From Bacteroidota bacterium (lineage in GTDB: Bacteria; Bacteroidota; Bacteroidia; Chitinophagales; Chitinophagaceae): a stretch of 64,000 nt of DNA. Below, piece after piece: positions 39,396 to 48,295 of the stretch. Within the stretch, counting starts at the first letter, position 1. Every line of letters starts with the position of its first letter. The stretch spans positions 1-64,000 of the forward strand of contig JADJZY010000017.1 in assembly GCA_016715505.1 (NCBI GenBank), written 5' to 3'. The notes beneath the pieces were generated by a model, which saw only the letters and a program-made list of their open reading frames with translations, ran no database searches and had not been told where the DNA came from. A program made the translations under genes and the position numbers.

Positions 39396-39974
39396 ATGAA
39401 AAAGTTCCTATTCATGTCCTGTCTGATGGCATCCCTGATGCAGGTATCCGCTCAAAAGAGTTTACGAAAAACAGAACCTCAATTTGGTAAAAATATTATT
39501 GCCTTTGCACCGGTTCAACTGATGTCAAACAACCATGTTGGTGTGGGATTGAGTTATGAAAGAATCATGACCCCTTATATCGGTTTACGTATACCTGTGA
39601 TGTTTGGAATTAACTCCGAATACATCAATATCGGTCTTGAAGCAAAACTATATCCTACCCGAAACAATGGACCGGTAAAATATGCCATTGCTCCTATGTT
39701 AATGTACGGCACCGGTAAAAGAACACGTACCGAATATCGTTACAATCCAACACTTGGATATAGTGAATTGATTAACATTGAAACCCCACGTACCCATGTC
39801 GGCTTTTTGTTGAATCAATCATTCAATTTTACCATTCTGAAAAATTTCTATATTGGAATCGATGGAGGTCTTGGTATGAATTATTATGATTCTGAGGCCA
39901 CCACTAACACGGGAAGCAATGCGAAATTATCCGTTGCCGCCCAGTTACATTTTTCGCTGGGTTATCGTTTCTAG
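39396..39974 (+). CDS. Outer-membrane beta-barrel protein, 192 residues
   Basis: The signal peptide is F-L-F-M-S-C-L-M-A-S-L-M-Q-V-S-A-Q. The mature part opens I-I-A-F-A-P-V-Q-L-M-S and shows about eight amphipathic strands (G-V-G-L-S-Y-E-R, G-L-R-I-P-V-M-F), ending H-F-S-L-G-Y-R-F with the terminal Phe of outer-membrane barrels. I cannot name the family. The ATG at 39396 was chosen because it begins the signal peptide; the longer upstream frame is not protein-like. It is convergent with the gene at 39991 with only 16 bp between. Confidence 0.8.
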   Translation: MKKFLFMSCLMASLMQVSAQKSLRKTEPQFGKNIIAFAPVQLMSNNHVGVGLSYERIMTPYIGLRIPVMFGINSEYINIGLEAKLYPTRNNGPVKYAIAPMLMYGTGKRTRTEYRYNPTLGYSELINIETPRTHVGFLLNQSFNFTILKNFYIGIDGGLGMNYYDSEATTNTGSNAKLSVAAQLHFSLGYRF

Positions 39975-39990
39975 GATTAAACTCGAATGA

Positions 39991-41487
39991 TCAGTTATTA
40001 AATTTTACCTGATCGATATCAAAACGACCATAAACCGGGTCAAGTTTTACCAGCATCACGTGTCCAAACCGGGCGGGTAAAACGGCCACTCTGGTGAACA
40101 TTGAAAATCGTGGAATATTAAAACGATCCACGCTGATTTTTCCATTATCATACAACAGATTGCCCAAAGCAATTTTTCGGGCTTCTGCCTGAACATCTGT
40201 ATAAACAAATGAGATTTTATCGTCCAATGTTCGGTTTTCTTTCAAGAAATAACTAATGTCAAGGCGTTGATTCAAATTCATGACCACGGCGCCCAGATGT
40301 GGTTTTCGATAAAAGGCCTTGGGTACTTTCGCTGCATCGCTTTTATTTGGCTCCACATGCATTTGAACGAGATTCGCTTTTGAATCCAATTCCATTAAAG
40401 CGATATTCTTTTTACTGAAATACACATACTTATTGACAAATGGTTTTGACCGAATTTTCGTGCGTTGAAATTGCTCTGCTGCTACCAACCAATTGCCGCT
40501 GTTCAGTCGAATGGCTTTGTGTAAGTATAAATAACTATGAATAAAAAGTTTATATTTTTTACAAAGAGAGTCTTTAATGAGTGTGGAAGTAAATTCGTTC
40601 ATAGCCGGTGCCTCCTGTTGCCCATTGAAATACAATTGATGCACACTTGCTCCAAATTTTGTTTTAGCATACTTAGAAGTACGTTTCTCAAACTGTGCAA
40701 AAATTTCAATGCCCTCCTTTTTGATTTCTGCCGCGACCGGATAAACGCTTATACTATCAGATGAAGAAAGTATTTGTTCCGTGATTTTAACCCCACCGGC
40801 TGATAATAGTAAAATACTGGTAGAAATGCCGTCCTTCATGTTGGGTGTATCATAACGATATACGGTATTGGCAATGTATTGATGATCGGCTGCCAATAGT
40901 TGCATATGTCCTTTTTTACCATCGACTGGTAGAATATATTTCCAAGATTTAAAATCATTTCCTAAAAACATTAAGCACATTTCAGCCTTTCCGTCTTGAA
41001 CAACATAGTTGTAATCGAGCACGCCCTGATTTGGAATGGAATACATCGGAGCAGAAGCAAAAGTTTTATAGGTTAATGCCTCTTCTTTTTGGGGTTTACA
41101 TTGAATGAGGGTATCAAAAATTCGCTCCCCCTTTTGGTCAAAATAAAAATATCGTAAACCAGATTTAGGGTCTGCAAATTTTGCGATAAAATGGGAGCCG
41201 TCATAAATGGCTGCCTTGAAAATGTAACTGGAGGGCACCACTACTTTTTTTTCACCCACATCCCGAAGATATTCATCAAAAATTTGGAGAACAAAACTAT
41301 TGGTATCCTTATTAATTTTATCCAGCAGATACATATAAGCATGCCCTTTTAAAATATTTTCTTCCATCATTGGAATGAGAAAATTCCGGTCAGCATCAAA
41401 ATACAATCCATTTTGCGCATGTACCGCTTTGGAACTCAAATATGCCAAACAACAAAAGAGGAAGATTTTATTTATAATAGTTTTCAT
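39991..41487 (-). CDS. Secreted protein of unknown function, last gene of an envelope operon
   Basis: The product has 498 residues with an N-terminal signal peptide (F-L-F-C-C-L-A-Y-L-S-S-K-A-V-H-A-Q). The mature protein looks all-beta, with many aromatic and charged strands (F-Y-F-D-Q-K-G-E-R-I-F-D and repeated Y/W-rich turns) suggestive of a propeller-like fold. I see no catalytic motif and cannot name a family. Its start overlaps the stop of the M48 peptidase gene by 20 bp, and that gene in turn follows a beta-barrel gene. The three are therefore coupled and likely act together at the outer membrane. Confidence 0.75.
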   Translation of the reverse strand: MKTIINKIFLFCCLAYLSSKAVHAQNGLYFDADRNFLIPMMEENILKGHAYMYLLDKINKDTNSFVLQIFDEYLRDVGEKKVVVPSSYIFKAAIYDGSHFIAKFADPKSGLRYFYFDQKGERIFDTLIQCKPQKEEALTYKTFASAPMYSIPNQGVLDYNYVVQDGKAEMCLMFLGNDFKSWKYILPVDGKKGHMQLLAADHQYIANTVYRYDTPNMKDGISTSILLLSAGGVKITEQILSSSDSISVYPVAAEIKKEGIEIFAQFEKRTSKYAKTKFGASVHQLYFNGQQEAPAMNEFTSTLIKDSLCKKYKLFIHSYLYLHKAIRLNSGNWLVAAEQFQRTKIRSKPFVNKYVYFSKKNIALMELDSKANLVQMHVEPNKSDAAKVPKAFYRKPHLGAVVMNLNQRLDISYFLKENRTLDDKISFVYTDVQAEARKIALGNLLYDNGKISVDRFNIPRFSMFTRVAVLPARFGHVMLVKLDPVYGRFDIDQVKFNN

Positions 41488-42864
41488 AAATGGTTTTTAC
41501 TTCTGGATAGGACATGATTTTGGAGGAATAACGCTGTAAAAACTGATAAACGAGGCGCCTGAATTCAACGTAAGTGGTACGATCAATCAATCTTAGAAAT
41601 TGATTATACGCTTCAGGCAACTCGTCTGATTCAATGGGAATAAAATCCTGAACAGTATGATTTTTTACCGCTTTTTGTAAGTGATTCAAAGCAGTTGCTG
41701 CATGTTTCAACAAATAAGTATTTTCAGGAAATTTTTGTAGTGCAGATAAACTGTAAAATACCATAGCACCATATCTTTTCTTTTGACAAACGTTTCGATT
41801 TCTTCGAAACGGGCCATTGCAACAATACTATCAAATGTGGCTTTGCTTTGCAGATAAAGGGTTTTACCCTGATAATCATATTTTGTCATCCGCAATTGAC
41901 TATCAATCATGCGTATACGATTGGGGATATCCGGATGTGTTTTTACAGAATCTTTGTCAAATTCTATCACATCCCGATGTCCAAATTCCAGTAGACCGGT
42001 TTTAGCCGATAACCATTGTGGAAGAATCTTGGCACTATCTCCATCAAAATAATTCGGATATGAAATGACGGTAGCATCGGTATCGGATTTATCGAGAATT
42101 TGCATCAAGGATTTTCCTTCTCGGGTATCATAAGCGGTGGCAAGAAGTAAAACAGCTGCCATCGAATCCGCAGCCCTTTCTTTAGCCCTGCTATATTTTG
42201 CGAAATCATATTCCTGATTTTTCAGAAATTGCACGGCGCGATCCAGTTTATTGTACTTAGCCCGATTGATATCCTTGATTTCTCTTTTGATGGACTTATC
42301 TTTCTGGCGTTTTCTGGCTTCGGAAAAATTCTCCTGAACATGAAGGAGGAGCTGATGGGATAACTCATGACAAAGCAAAAAAGCCAATTGTGCTTCATTT
42401 TCGAGATGCTTTAAAATACCAATATTGACAAACAATTTGTTGTCGCCCATATTGTATGCATTTGGAACCGTATAACGGGTACAAACCACCTCATACTTGT
42501 CTCCTAATTTATTGAGTGTGACAACTGTGTCAATTATTTTTTGCAAATACTTTTTTACATAAGGCTCAATGATAAATTCCTTATTCTTTGAAGATTGCGC
42601 ATAGGCGATGTGCAGACCGTAGATATATTTATTAAAATCCTGCACAAGACCCTTATCCGTTGAAATATATTTTAGTTTCAACTTTTTCATAAACACCTTT
42701 TCGGTTTGCTTTGATCCGCTATAACTATATTTAACCGGTGTATAATCTTTTTCGAACTGAGCATGTGTCACTTTAGAAATACTGCATACACTCAATAATA
42801 GAACTATCAAGAGGTATAGCTTCAATTGAAAAATCCGGCGTGTTTTAATTGTCTGCATCATCAT
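41468..42864 (-). CDS. M48-family metalloprotease (one frameshift)
   Basis: This is an exported zinc peptidase. A signal peptide or anchor (L-Y-L-L-I-V-L-L-L-S-V-C) comes first. The zinc motif L-C-H-E-L-S-H-Q lies near residue 166, and a downstream E-R-A-A-D-S-M-A supplies the third ligand, as in M48/Oma1/BepA-type enzymes. The C-terminal part is helical and TPR-like. The frame breaks near 41770 in GG; GGG restores D-M-G-A-M-V-F-Y-S-L and gives about 465 residues. The start could also be 42879, overlapping the upstream gene. BepA-like members act in outer-membrane protein quality control, and the flanking beta-barrel gene fits that idea, which remains inference. Confidence 0.85.
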
Positions 42865-42868
42865 TCTT

Positions 42869-43558
42869 TTACCAACCATAATTATCTTTTCTGCTGATTC
42901 GACGATCTTTTGGCATCATACGATAAAAAAGTCCAATTTGAAATATTCCAGGATTAATACCCAATTCCGTCGAAACCCCAACATTCCTGTAAAACAGGGT
43001 TCTTAATCCCATGCCAAAATCCAATGCCAGAAGGGAGTATTGACGAAATCCGGTAAGCGGATACTGATGAATATTCGCTCTGTTTCTTTCGAATGGTGTA
43101 GCACTGGATGTTAAGGAACGAAAACGTATTCCTGCCCCTGCAAAGTAATAAAATGCCGTCTTGGGGGTATGCAGCCAATATCTAGTTGCCCGCAATAAAA
43201 CGGCCATTCGAAACCCTGAAGCCTCTATATCAATGGTATCTACCTGATCTGCGTAGCTCTCGGTTAAAGCAAATGAAAAATAATTTAAACTCAATCCGAT
43301 TTGCGTATAGTCTGATACGGCATAGTCAAATTGCAATACAAAGGGATTTGTAAAAACAGAGCCGTAGTTGAACCTTTCGTTTGCACCCATTTGATTGTCG
43401 CGAAATTCCATTCTGCTTTCAAAACGATTACGATAAAAATTACTCGCCCCATACGACAAACTGATGCTCTTATTGCCAATGGCCATCATGTTTTCCTGCG
43501 CCAACAATTGAAGCGACAAGAAATAAAAGAAGATGAAGAAGTTTAAAATTGTTTTCAT
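42869..43558 (-). CDS. Outer-membrane beta-barrel protein, first gene of the M48 operon
   Basis: A 229-residue protein with a signal peptide (F-F-I-F-F-Y-F-L-S-L-Q-L-L-A-Q) and an early strand I-S-L-S-Y-G-A-S-N-F-Y. Alternating-polarity strands continue to F-Q-I-G-L-F-Y-R-M. About ten basic residues (D-R-R-I-S-R-K-D-N) extend past the last strand, which is unusual for a barrel C-terminus. No known family. The stop lies within 5 bp of the M48 gene start, so it leads a three-gene transcript. Confidence 0.78.
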   Translation of the reverse strand: MKTILNFFIFFYFLSLQLLAQENMMAIGNKSISLSYGASNFYRNRFESRMEFRDNQMGANERFNYGSVFTNPFVLQFDYAVSDYTQIGLSLNYFSFALTESYADQVDTIDIEASGFRMAVLLRATRYWLHTPKTAFYYFAGAGIRFRSLTSSATPFERNRANIHQYPLTGFRQYSLLALDFGMGLRTLFYRNVGVSTELGINPGIFQIGLFYRMMPKDRRISRKDNYGW

Positions 43559-43752
43559 AATAAATCGAAAGAGCAGTGATTTTATAGAGTGAATCGCATG
43601 AAATGTTTTTCCCGAAAAGGTCCAAGTTTTGCCTTCAGTAAGGTGCTTTTAATAAAGTCCTGAAGATGATTCAAATATCTCAACCAAAACATCAATCGGT
43701 ATTTCACTCTAAGTAAATAATAGAAAAACGAAAATCAAAAAAATAAAGCCGA

Positions 43753-45206
43753 TTATTTTAGACCCATGATGACTTTCTCTCTCACCTGTGATAAATGAAT
43801 TCTTTCCTGTTCCATACTATCACGGTATCGAATGGTTACCGTTTGGTCTTCTTTGGTTTGATGATCAATCGTTACACAGAAAGGTGTGCCAATGGCATCC
43901 ATACGCCGGTATCGTTTACCAATGGCATCTTTTTCTTCATAAAAACAGAAAAAATGATCGCGACATTCATGCATGAGTTCACGTGCAATTTCAGGCAAAC
44001 CATCCTTTTTCATCAAGGGGAAAATGGCCAGTTTAATAGGTGCTAACTTGGGTGGGAATTTTAAAACCACTCGGCTGTCCTGCTTTTCATCGGTACTCAA
44101 ATCCTCTTCAACATAGGCCTCACTCAATACCATCAATATCGTTCGATCCAAACCGATAGAAGTTTCAATGACATACGGCACATAATTTCCAAAAGGTTTT
44201 CCGGTTGTTTCATCAATATCATTATCAAAGTACAGCAACTTTTTCTTACTATACTCCTGATGTTGTTTTAAGTCGAAATCCGTGCGGGAATGTATCCCCT
44301 CCACTTCCTTAAATCCCATCGGAAATTCGTATTCAATGTCGCAGGCGGCGTCGGCGTAATGGGCTAATTTGACGTGATCATGAAACCGATATTTATCGGC
44401 CGGAATTCCCATTTCGAGGTGCCATTGCATTCTGGTCTTTTCCAATGTTCATACCACTGTTGCTGTGTTCCAGGACGAACAAAAAACTGCATTTCCATTT
44501 GTTCGAATTCACGCATTCTGAAAATGAATCCACGTGCTACAATTTCATTTCTAAACGCCTTTCCTACCTGAGCAATACCAAAAGGAATTTTCATGCGAGC
44601 CGTCTTCTGTACATTCAGAAAATTAACAAAAATTCCCTGTGCCGTTTCAGGACGTAAATAAATAGTATCCGCATCTTCGGCAACACTTCCTAATTGAGTA
44701 CCAAACATGAGATTAAATTGTCGAACATCCGTCCAATTGCAGGTATTACTCACCGGACATGGGATTTTATGATTTTCGATCAAGGCTTTCAGGCCTGCAA
44801 AATCATCTTTTGCCAACAAGGAATCCATTTCGTGGAGTAATGATTTGGCCGCTTCAGAGTCGGCACCCAATTGATCCGCAAAACCTTCGATCAAATGATC
44901 GACCCGATAACGTTTTTTGCTATCTTTATTATCAATCATGGGGTCGCTGAAATTATCTACGTGCCCGCTGGCTTTCCAGGTTGTTGGATGCATAAAAATT
45001 GCGGCGTCAATCCCAACAATATTTTCATTTTGGTAAACCATACTCTTCCACCATAAATCACGGATATTGCGTTTAAGTTCCACGCCCCATTGTCCGTAAT
45101 CGTATACTGCCCCGAGGCCGTCATAAATTTCACTGGATGGAAAAATGAAGCCATATTCCTTACAATGAGAAATGATTGCCTGTAATTTATTTTGATCTGC
45201 TGCCAT
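43753..45206 (-). CDS. glyS: Glycine--tRNA ligase, dimeric type (one frameshift)
   Basis: GlyRS of the single-chain class II type charges tRNA-Gly. It has H-C-K-E-Y-G-F-I-F-P-S-S-E-I-Y near the start, G-A-V-Y-D-Y-G and the insertion region. R-P-E-T-A-Q-G-I-F-V-N-F and motif 2 F-R-N-E-I-V-A-R-G-F-I-F-R-M-R-E-F-E-Q-M follow. After the break come V-I-E-T-S-I-G-L-D-R and the anticodon domain starting L-A-P-I-K-L-A-I-F-P-L. The frame breaks in AAAA near 44440; one more A restores W-K-K-T-R-M-Q-W-H-L-E-M-G. The repaired length is about 484 residues. Start at 45206. Confidence 0.95.
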
Positions 45207-45213
45207 AGGGTCG

Positions 45214-45221
45214 CAAAGATA
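45214..45221 (-). promoter_or_regulatory. -7 promoter element of glyS
   Basis: TATCTTTG on the minus strand matches TAnnTTTG, only 7 bp before the start codon. The transcript would therefore have little or no leader. No -33 TTTG at 19 bases. Confidence 0.4.
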
Positions 45222-45302
45222 ATGAGACCGCTGCAAAACCTGTTTAAATAACCTAAATAGTCATTTGGCTTTGATTGAAATACGAAATCAGCCGAAAAAA
45301 CG

Positions 45303-45343
45303 AAGCCCGCAAAATACCGGTATCATCGGCATCTTGCGGGCTT
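45303..45343 (-). terminator. Rho-independent terminator after the 45376-46416 gene
   Basis: On the minus strand AAGCCCGCAA and TTGCGGGCTT form a perfect 10-bp stem with a 21-base loop, followed by CG and six T. Confidence 0.8.
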
Positions 45344-45375
45344 TCTGATTTCAAATAATTTCCTGAAAATTGGAC

Positions 45376-46416
45376 TTAACGCATAAAACGGTAAGTAAAT
45401 TGACGGTTTTCGGATTCCAACTGGATGAGATAAGTACCCGGCGATAAGGATTGCGTAGAAATTTGTTGGGAACCGGATTGCAACTGACCTGTTTGAATCA
45501 TTGCACCTTGTGTGGAAATGATGCGATATTTCCAAGATGCCTGATTATAAATATTAATCAGCAAAGTAGTCTGTCCGGTATAGGTGCGAATATCATGTGA
45601 TTGCTGCAAAACCTGGGAGGTATAACCCACGTTAACAGCAGGCGCTTTATATGGTTTAAATCGATAAACCCTTCCACTTTGCGCATGGCCATTTAAACCC
45701 GGAGGTGTTACGATGCTCGAAAAATCATCCAATGAATCCATAGTGGGGTTAGATGGTGAACCCGTTAAGTAATAAAAATGTTTCATGGTAAAATCGCTGG
45801 TATTGATGGAGTCAAAAATTGCAATTAAAGGCCCCGGACCGCCATCATACAAGTCAGCAAAAGGGGAAACATAGTTACCGGGTCCGTATATCACATCAAT
45901 CATATGACCATTTTCATGAAACCAGATTTGGAAGTTGGTTGAATCTGTATAAACACCATTGGAGATGGCATTAAAAAAACCGGCGTTTCTCCATTCCATT
46001 TTAAAAATCCGATTTGGTGCAGTACCGGTCAACGCATAAGAAATGGGCGAAAAACTTCCATTGGTACTCGTGTCTTTGTCCTGCAAATCAGCCCCATTGG
46101 GCATCATCCCTGAAATATTTACAGTAGACATAGTGCTAGGCTTAGTCAATAACATGGCCCCTGAACCAAATTCACCATCTAAATAAATGGTATTGGTGCT
46201 GTCATTAAAAAACTTAAACATAAATCCAATTGGAATAGAATAACTGTCATCATCCCAGAATACTCCATTATTCACTGAGGTGGCACTGCTTAAATAATTA
46301 AAAGAAGAAACCCAGGAGGTATCTTCATAGTGTGTGTATTGCGCACGCAGCGGAACATTCGAAATCAGACATAACAAAAAAGATGAAAAGACGGTTTTCA
46401 GGTGTAATGTTTTCAT
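45376..46416 (-). CDS. Secreted protein with T9SS C-terminal sorting domain
   Basis: The 346-residue product has a signal peptide (F-L-L-C-L-I-S-N-V-P-L-R-A-Q). A beta-rich central region follows with W-F-H-E-N-G-H-M-I-D-V-I-Y-G and many Asp/Asn turns. The ~75-residue C-terminal sorting domain has Y-R-I-I-S-T-Q-G-A-M-I, L-S-P-G-T-Y-L-I-Q-L-E and a basic end R-F-M-R. It should be exported by the type IX system. No enzyme motif was recognised. It is the only gene between its terminator and the ytxJ stop 11 bp upstream, so it may be read with ytxJ. Confidence 0.82.
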   Translation of the reverse strand: MKTLHLKTVFSSFLLCLISNVPLRAQYTHYEDTSWVSSFNYLSSATSVNNGVFWDDDSYSIPIGFMFKFFNDSTNTIYLDGEFGSGAMLLTKPSTMSTVNISGMMPNGADLQDKDTSTNGSFSPISYALTGTAPNRIFKMEWRNAGFFNAISNGVYTDSTNFQIWFHENGHMIDVIYGPGNYVSPFADLYDGGPGPLIAIFDSINTSDFTMKHFYYLTGSPSNPTMDSLDDFSSIVTPPGLNGHAQSGRVYRFKPYKAPAVNVGYTSQVLQQSHDIRTYTGQTTLLINIYNQASWKYRIISTQGAMIQTGQLQSGSQQISTQSLSPGTYLIQLESENRQFTYRFMR

Positions 46417-46427
46417 GATTATTCTTT

Positions 46428-46766
46428 TTAGGTAAGTTGTAGAAATTGAGATTGAATTTCTTGCATGTCAATACCGCTATGGCTTTCATCGTACACACAA
46501 GCGGCTTGATGAATCAAAAGCACTTGGGGTGATTCATGAGCAACCTGAAGCATATCAGCTATTTGATTTGAAATATCCCGATAACGAACCAGGTCTAAAT
46601 AATAAAAGAGGAGTCCATGCGGCGATTCTGCACGTTCCAGACGTGCCTTAGCCATATGCGAAATCGAACAGCGGGTGCTGTGCTTGAAAATGAGAATGGG
46701 GTGTAGATGACTTTCTTCTATGATTTGCTTTAACTGAAGCGAATCATTCAAATCAATCCATTGCAT
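46428..46766 (-). CDS. ytxJ: Bacillithiol-system redox protein YtxJ
   Basis: This is a thioredoxin-fold protein of 112 residues with the YtxJ pattern: P-I-L-I-F-K-H-S-T-R-C-S-I-S with a single active cysteine near residue 33. Y-Y-L-D-L-V-R-Y-R-D-I-S-N-Q-I-A and H-E-S-P-Q-V follow. YtxJ is a putative monothiol bacilliredoxin that works on bacillithiolated proteins in the cytoplasm. A bacillithiol biosynthesis gene (bshB1) is about 3.1 kb away in the same window. The start follows the small lipoprotein gene after two bases (TAA-AT-ATG). Confidence 0.88.
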   Translation of the reverse strand: MQWIDLNDSLQLKQIIEESHLHPILIFKHSTRCSISHMAKARLERAESPHGLLFYYLDLVRYRDISNQIADMLQVAHESPQVLLIHQAACVYDESHSGIDMQEIQSQFLQLT

Positions 46767-46768
46767 AT

Positions 46769-46903
46769 TTAACGGAACAAACCGATCAGTGGTTTTAAAG
46801 TGATGTGTTCAGGACAGCCATATTTTTTCTTGGTGGCACAAGATGTAAATGCCAGCGCACAGATAAAGGCTATTGCCCATAATCGGAATGTTTGCTTTTT
46901 CAT
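46769..46903 (-). CDS. Very small lipoprotein, 44 residues
   Basis: An ATG at 46903 opens a 44-codon frame. The signal peptide is K-K-Q-T-F-R-L-W-A-I-A-F-I-C-A-L-A-F, followed by the lipobox T-S-C. The mature peptide is only about 22 residues (A-T-K-K-K-Y-G-C-P-E-H) with one more cysteine. It has a -7 promoter element 31 bp upstream, and its stop is two bases before the ytxJ start codon, so the pair is an operon. Function is unknown. The K-K-Y-G-C-P pattern recurs in small Bacteroidota lipoproteins as far as I recall, without a known role. Confidence 0.75.
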   Translation of the reverse strand: MKKQTFRLWAIAFICALAFTSCATKKKYGCPEHITLKPLIGLFR

Positions 46904-46925
46904 TCTGAGATTTATTTAATAGATA

Positions 46926-46941
46926 TACCTTTGCAAATGTA
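46926..46941. promoter_or_regulatory. Back-to-back divergent -7 elements
   Basis: TACCTTTGCAAATGTA reads TACCTTTG on the plus strand (for the dehydrogenase gene, 33 bp downstream) and TACATTTG on the minus strand (for the lipoprotein-ytxJ pair). Both match TAnnTTTG and they abut with no gap, forming a near-palindrome. Only one promoter can be occupied at a time if both are used. Confidence 0.5.
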
Positions 46942-46966
46942 CACTAAATCCAGAAATACCAACTAA

Positions 46967-48295
46967 ATGACCAATATTTTAGTTTTCGGTGCAGGAAAGT
47001 CTTCCTCCTACCTCATTCGATACCTTTTGGAGCATGCACCCAAGCTGTTCTGGCAGGTTACTGTGGCAGATGCCAATATCAACGCTGCTGTCGAAAAAGT
47101 GGGTCGATCAGATTTTGGAACGGCCGTACAAATTGATATTTCGGATGAAAAACATCGAAAAAGACTGATTGCCAATGCCAATATGGTGGTTTCGCTCTTG
47201 CCGCCAGCCCTCCATATTATTGTAGCCAAAGATTGCCTGGAGTTAAAAAGACATTTGGTGACCGCCTCCTATGTTTCAGATGAAATTCAGGCGCTGCACC
47301 GAGATGCCAGAGACGCCGGTTTACTCTTCATGAACGAAATTGGATTAGATCCCGGCATCGACCACATGAGTGCCATGAAAATTATTCATGAGGTTGAAAG
47401 ACTGGGTGGAGAAATTTATTCATTTAAATCCTATTGTGGCGGGCTCGTTGCTCCGGAATCGGACGATAATCCATGGCATTATAAAATTTCATGGAACCCC
47501 CGAAATATCGTTATGGCGGGCAAATCCGGTGCAGAATTTCAACTTAGTGGGTTCCAAAAACATCTGGAATATCCCCATTTATTTGCGGAGTATGAAAAAA
47601 TAAAGATCCCCGGATTGGGGACCCTTGCTGCTTATGCCAATCGGGATAGTATGAGTTATATGGAGCTTTATGGTCTGCATTCAGTAAAAACGATGTTGCG
47701 CGCCACGCTTCGGTATGAGAGTTTTTGCATTGGATGGAATGCGGTGGTGCAATTGGGCCTGACCGATGAAGAAACAGAATATCCGATGGGTGATATGAGA
47801 TACCTTGACTGGTTCATGCAAGCTTCTGCTCACCTGGAGGGAAAAACACCTCAGGAAAGGATAAAACAAATCGGAAAAAAAAGCAGTGAAGCCGTGGAAC
47901 TCATCGAATGGCTGGAAGTTTTTTCTGAATCAAAAATTGATTTAAAAGGGAATAAAAAGAGCGCAGAAATTTTGCAATATATCCTGGAGCGAAAATGGGC
48001 GATGGCAGATACTGACAAGGATATGATTGTGATGCATCATGAGTTTGAATATGGGCGGAAAAACTTTGATGCCAAATTACACAGTTCACTCATCGTTACC
48101 GGAACGGATAAAACCTATACGGCCATGGCCAAAACCGTTGGTTTACCTATGGCGATTTTTACCAAACATTTTTTAGCCGGGAAGTTTAAAAATCTGGTGG
48201 GCGTACAAATTCCCGTTAGTAAAGATGTATACAAGCCTATCCTGAAAGAACTGAGCGAATATGGAATTGATTTTGTTGAAACCTTTCCGGCTTAA
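46967..48295 (+). CDS. Saccharopine dehydrogenase-like NAD(P)-dependent oxidoreductase
   Basis: A 442-residue cytoplasmic protein. The N-terminal Rossmann fold begins I-L-V-F-G-A-G-K-S-S-S-Y-L-I. It is followed by the family segments V-V-S-L-L-P-P-A-L-H, A-S-Y-V-S-D-E-I-Q-A-L-H and N-E-I-G-L-D-P-G-I-D-H-M, then S-Y-C-G-G-L-V-A-P-E and the saccharopine dehydrogenase C-terminal domain. Relatives form or cleave saccharopine (lysine pathway) or act on other carboxyalkyl amino acids, so the substrate is uncertain. The stop overlaps the convergent sirtuin gene by 4 bp. Confidence 0.87.
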   Translation: MTNILVFGAGKSSSYLIRYLLEHAPKLFWQVTVADANINAAVEKVGRSDFGTAVQIDISDEKHRKRLIANANMVVSLLPPALHIIVAKDCLELKRHLVTASYVSDEIQALHRDARDAGLLFMNEIGLDPGIDHMSAMKIIHEVERLGGEIYSFKSYCGGLVAPESDDNPWHYKISWNPRNIVMAGKSGAEFQLSGFQKHLEYPHLFAEYEKIKIPGLGTLAAYANRDSMSYMELYGLHSVKTMLRATLRYESFCIGWNAVVQLGLTDEETEYPMGDMRYLDWFMQASAHLEGKTPQERIKQIGKKSSEAVELIEWLEVFSESKIDLKGNKKSAEILQYILERKWAMADTDKDMIVMHHEFEYGRKNFDAKLHSSLIVTGTDKTYTAMAKTVGLPMAIFTKHFLAGKFKNLVGVQIPVSKDVYKPILKELSEYGIDFVETFPA

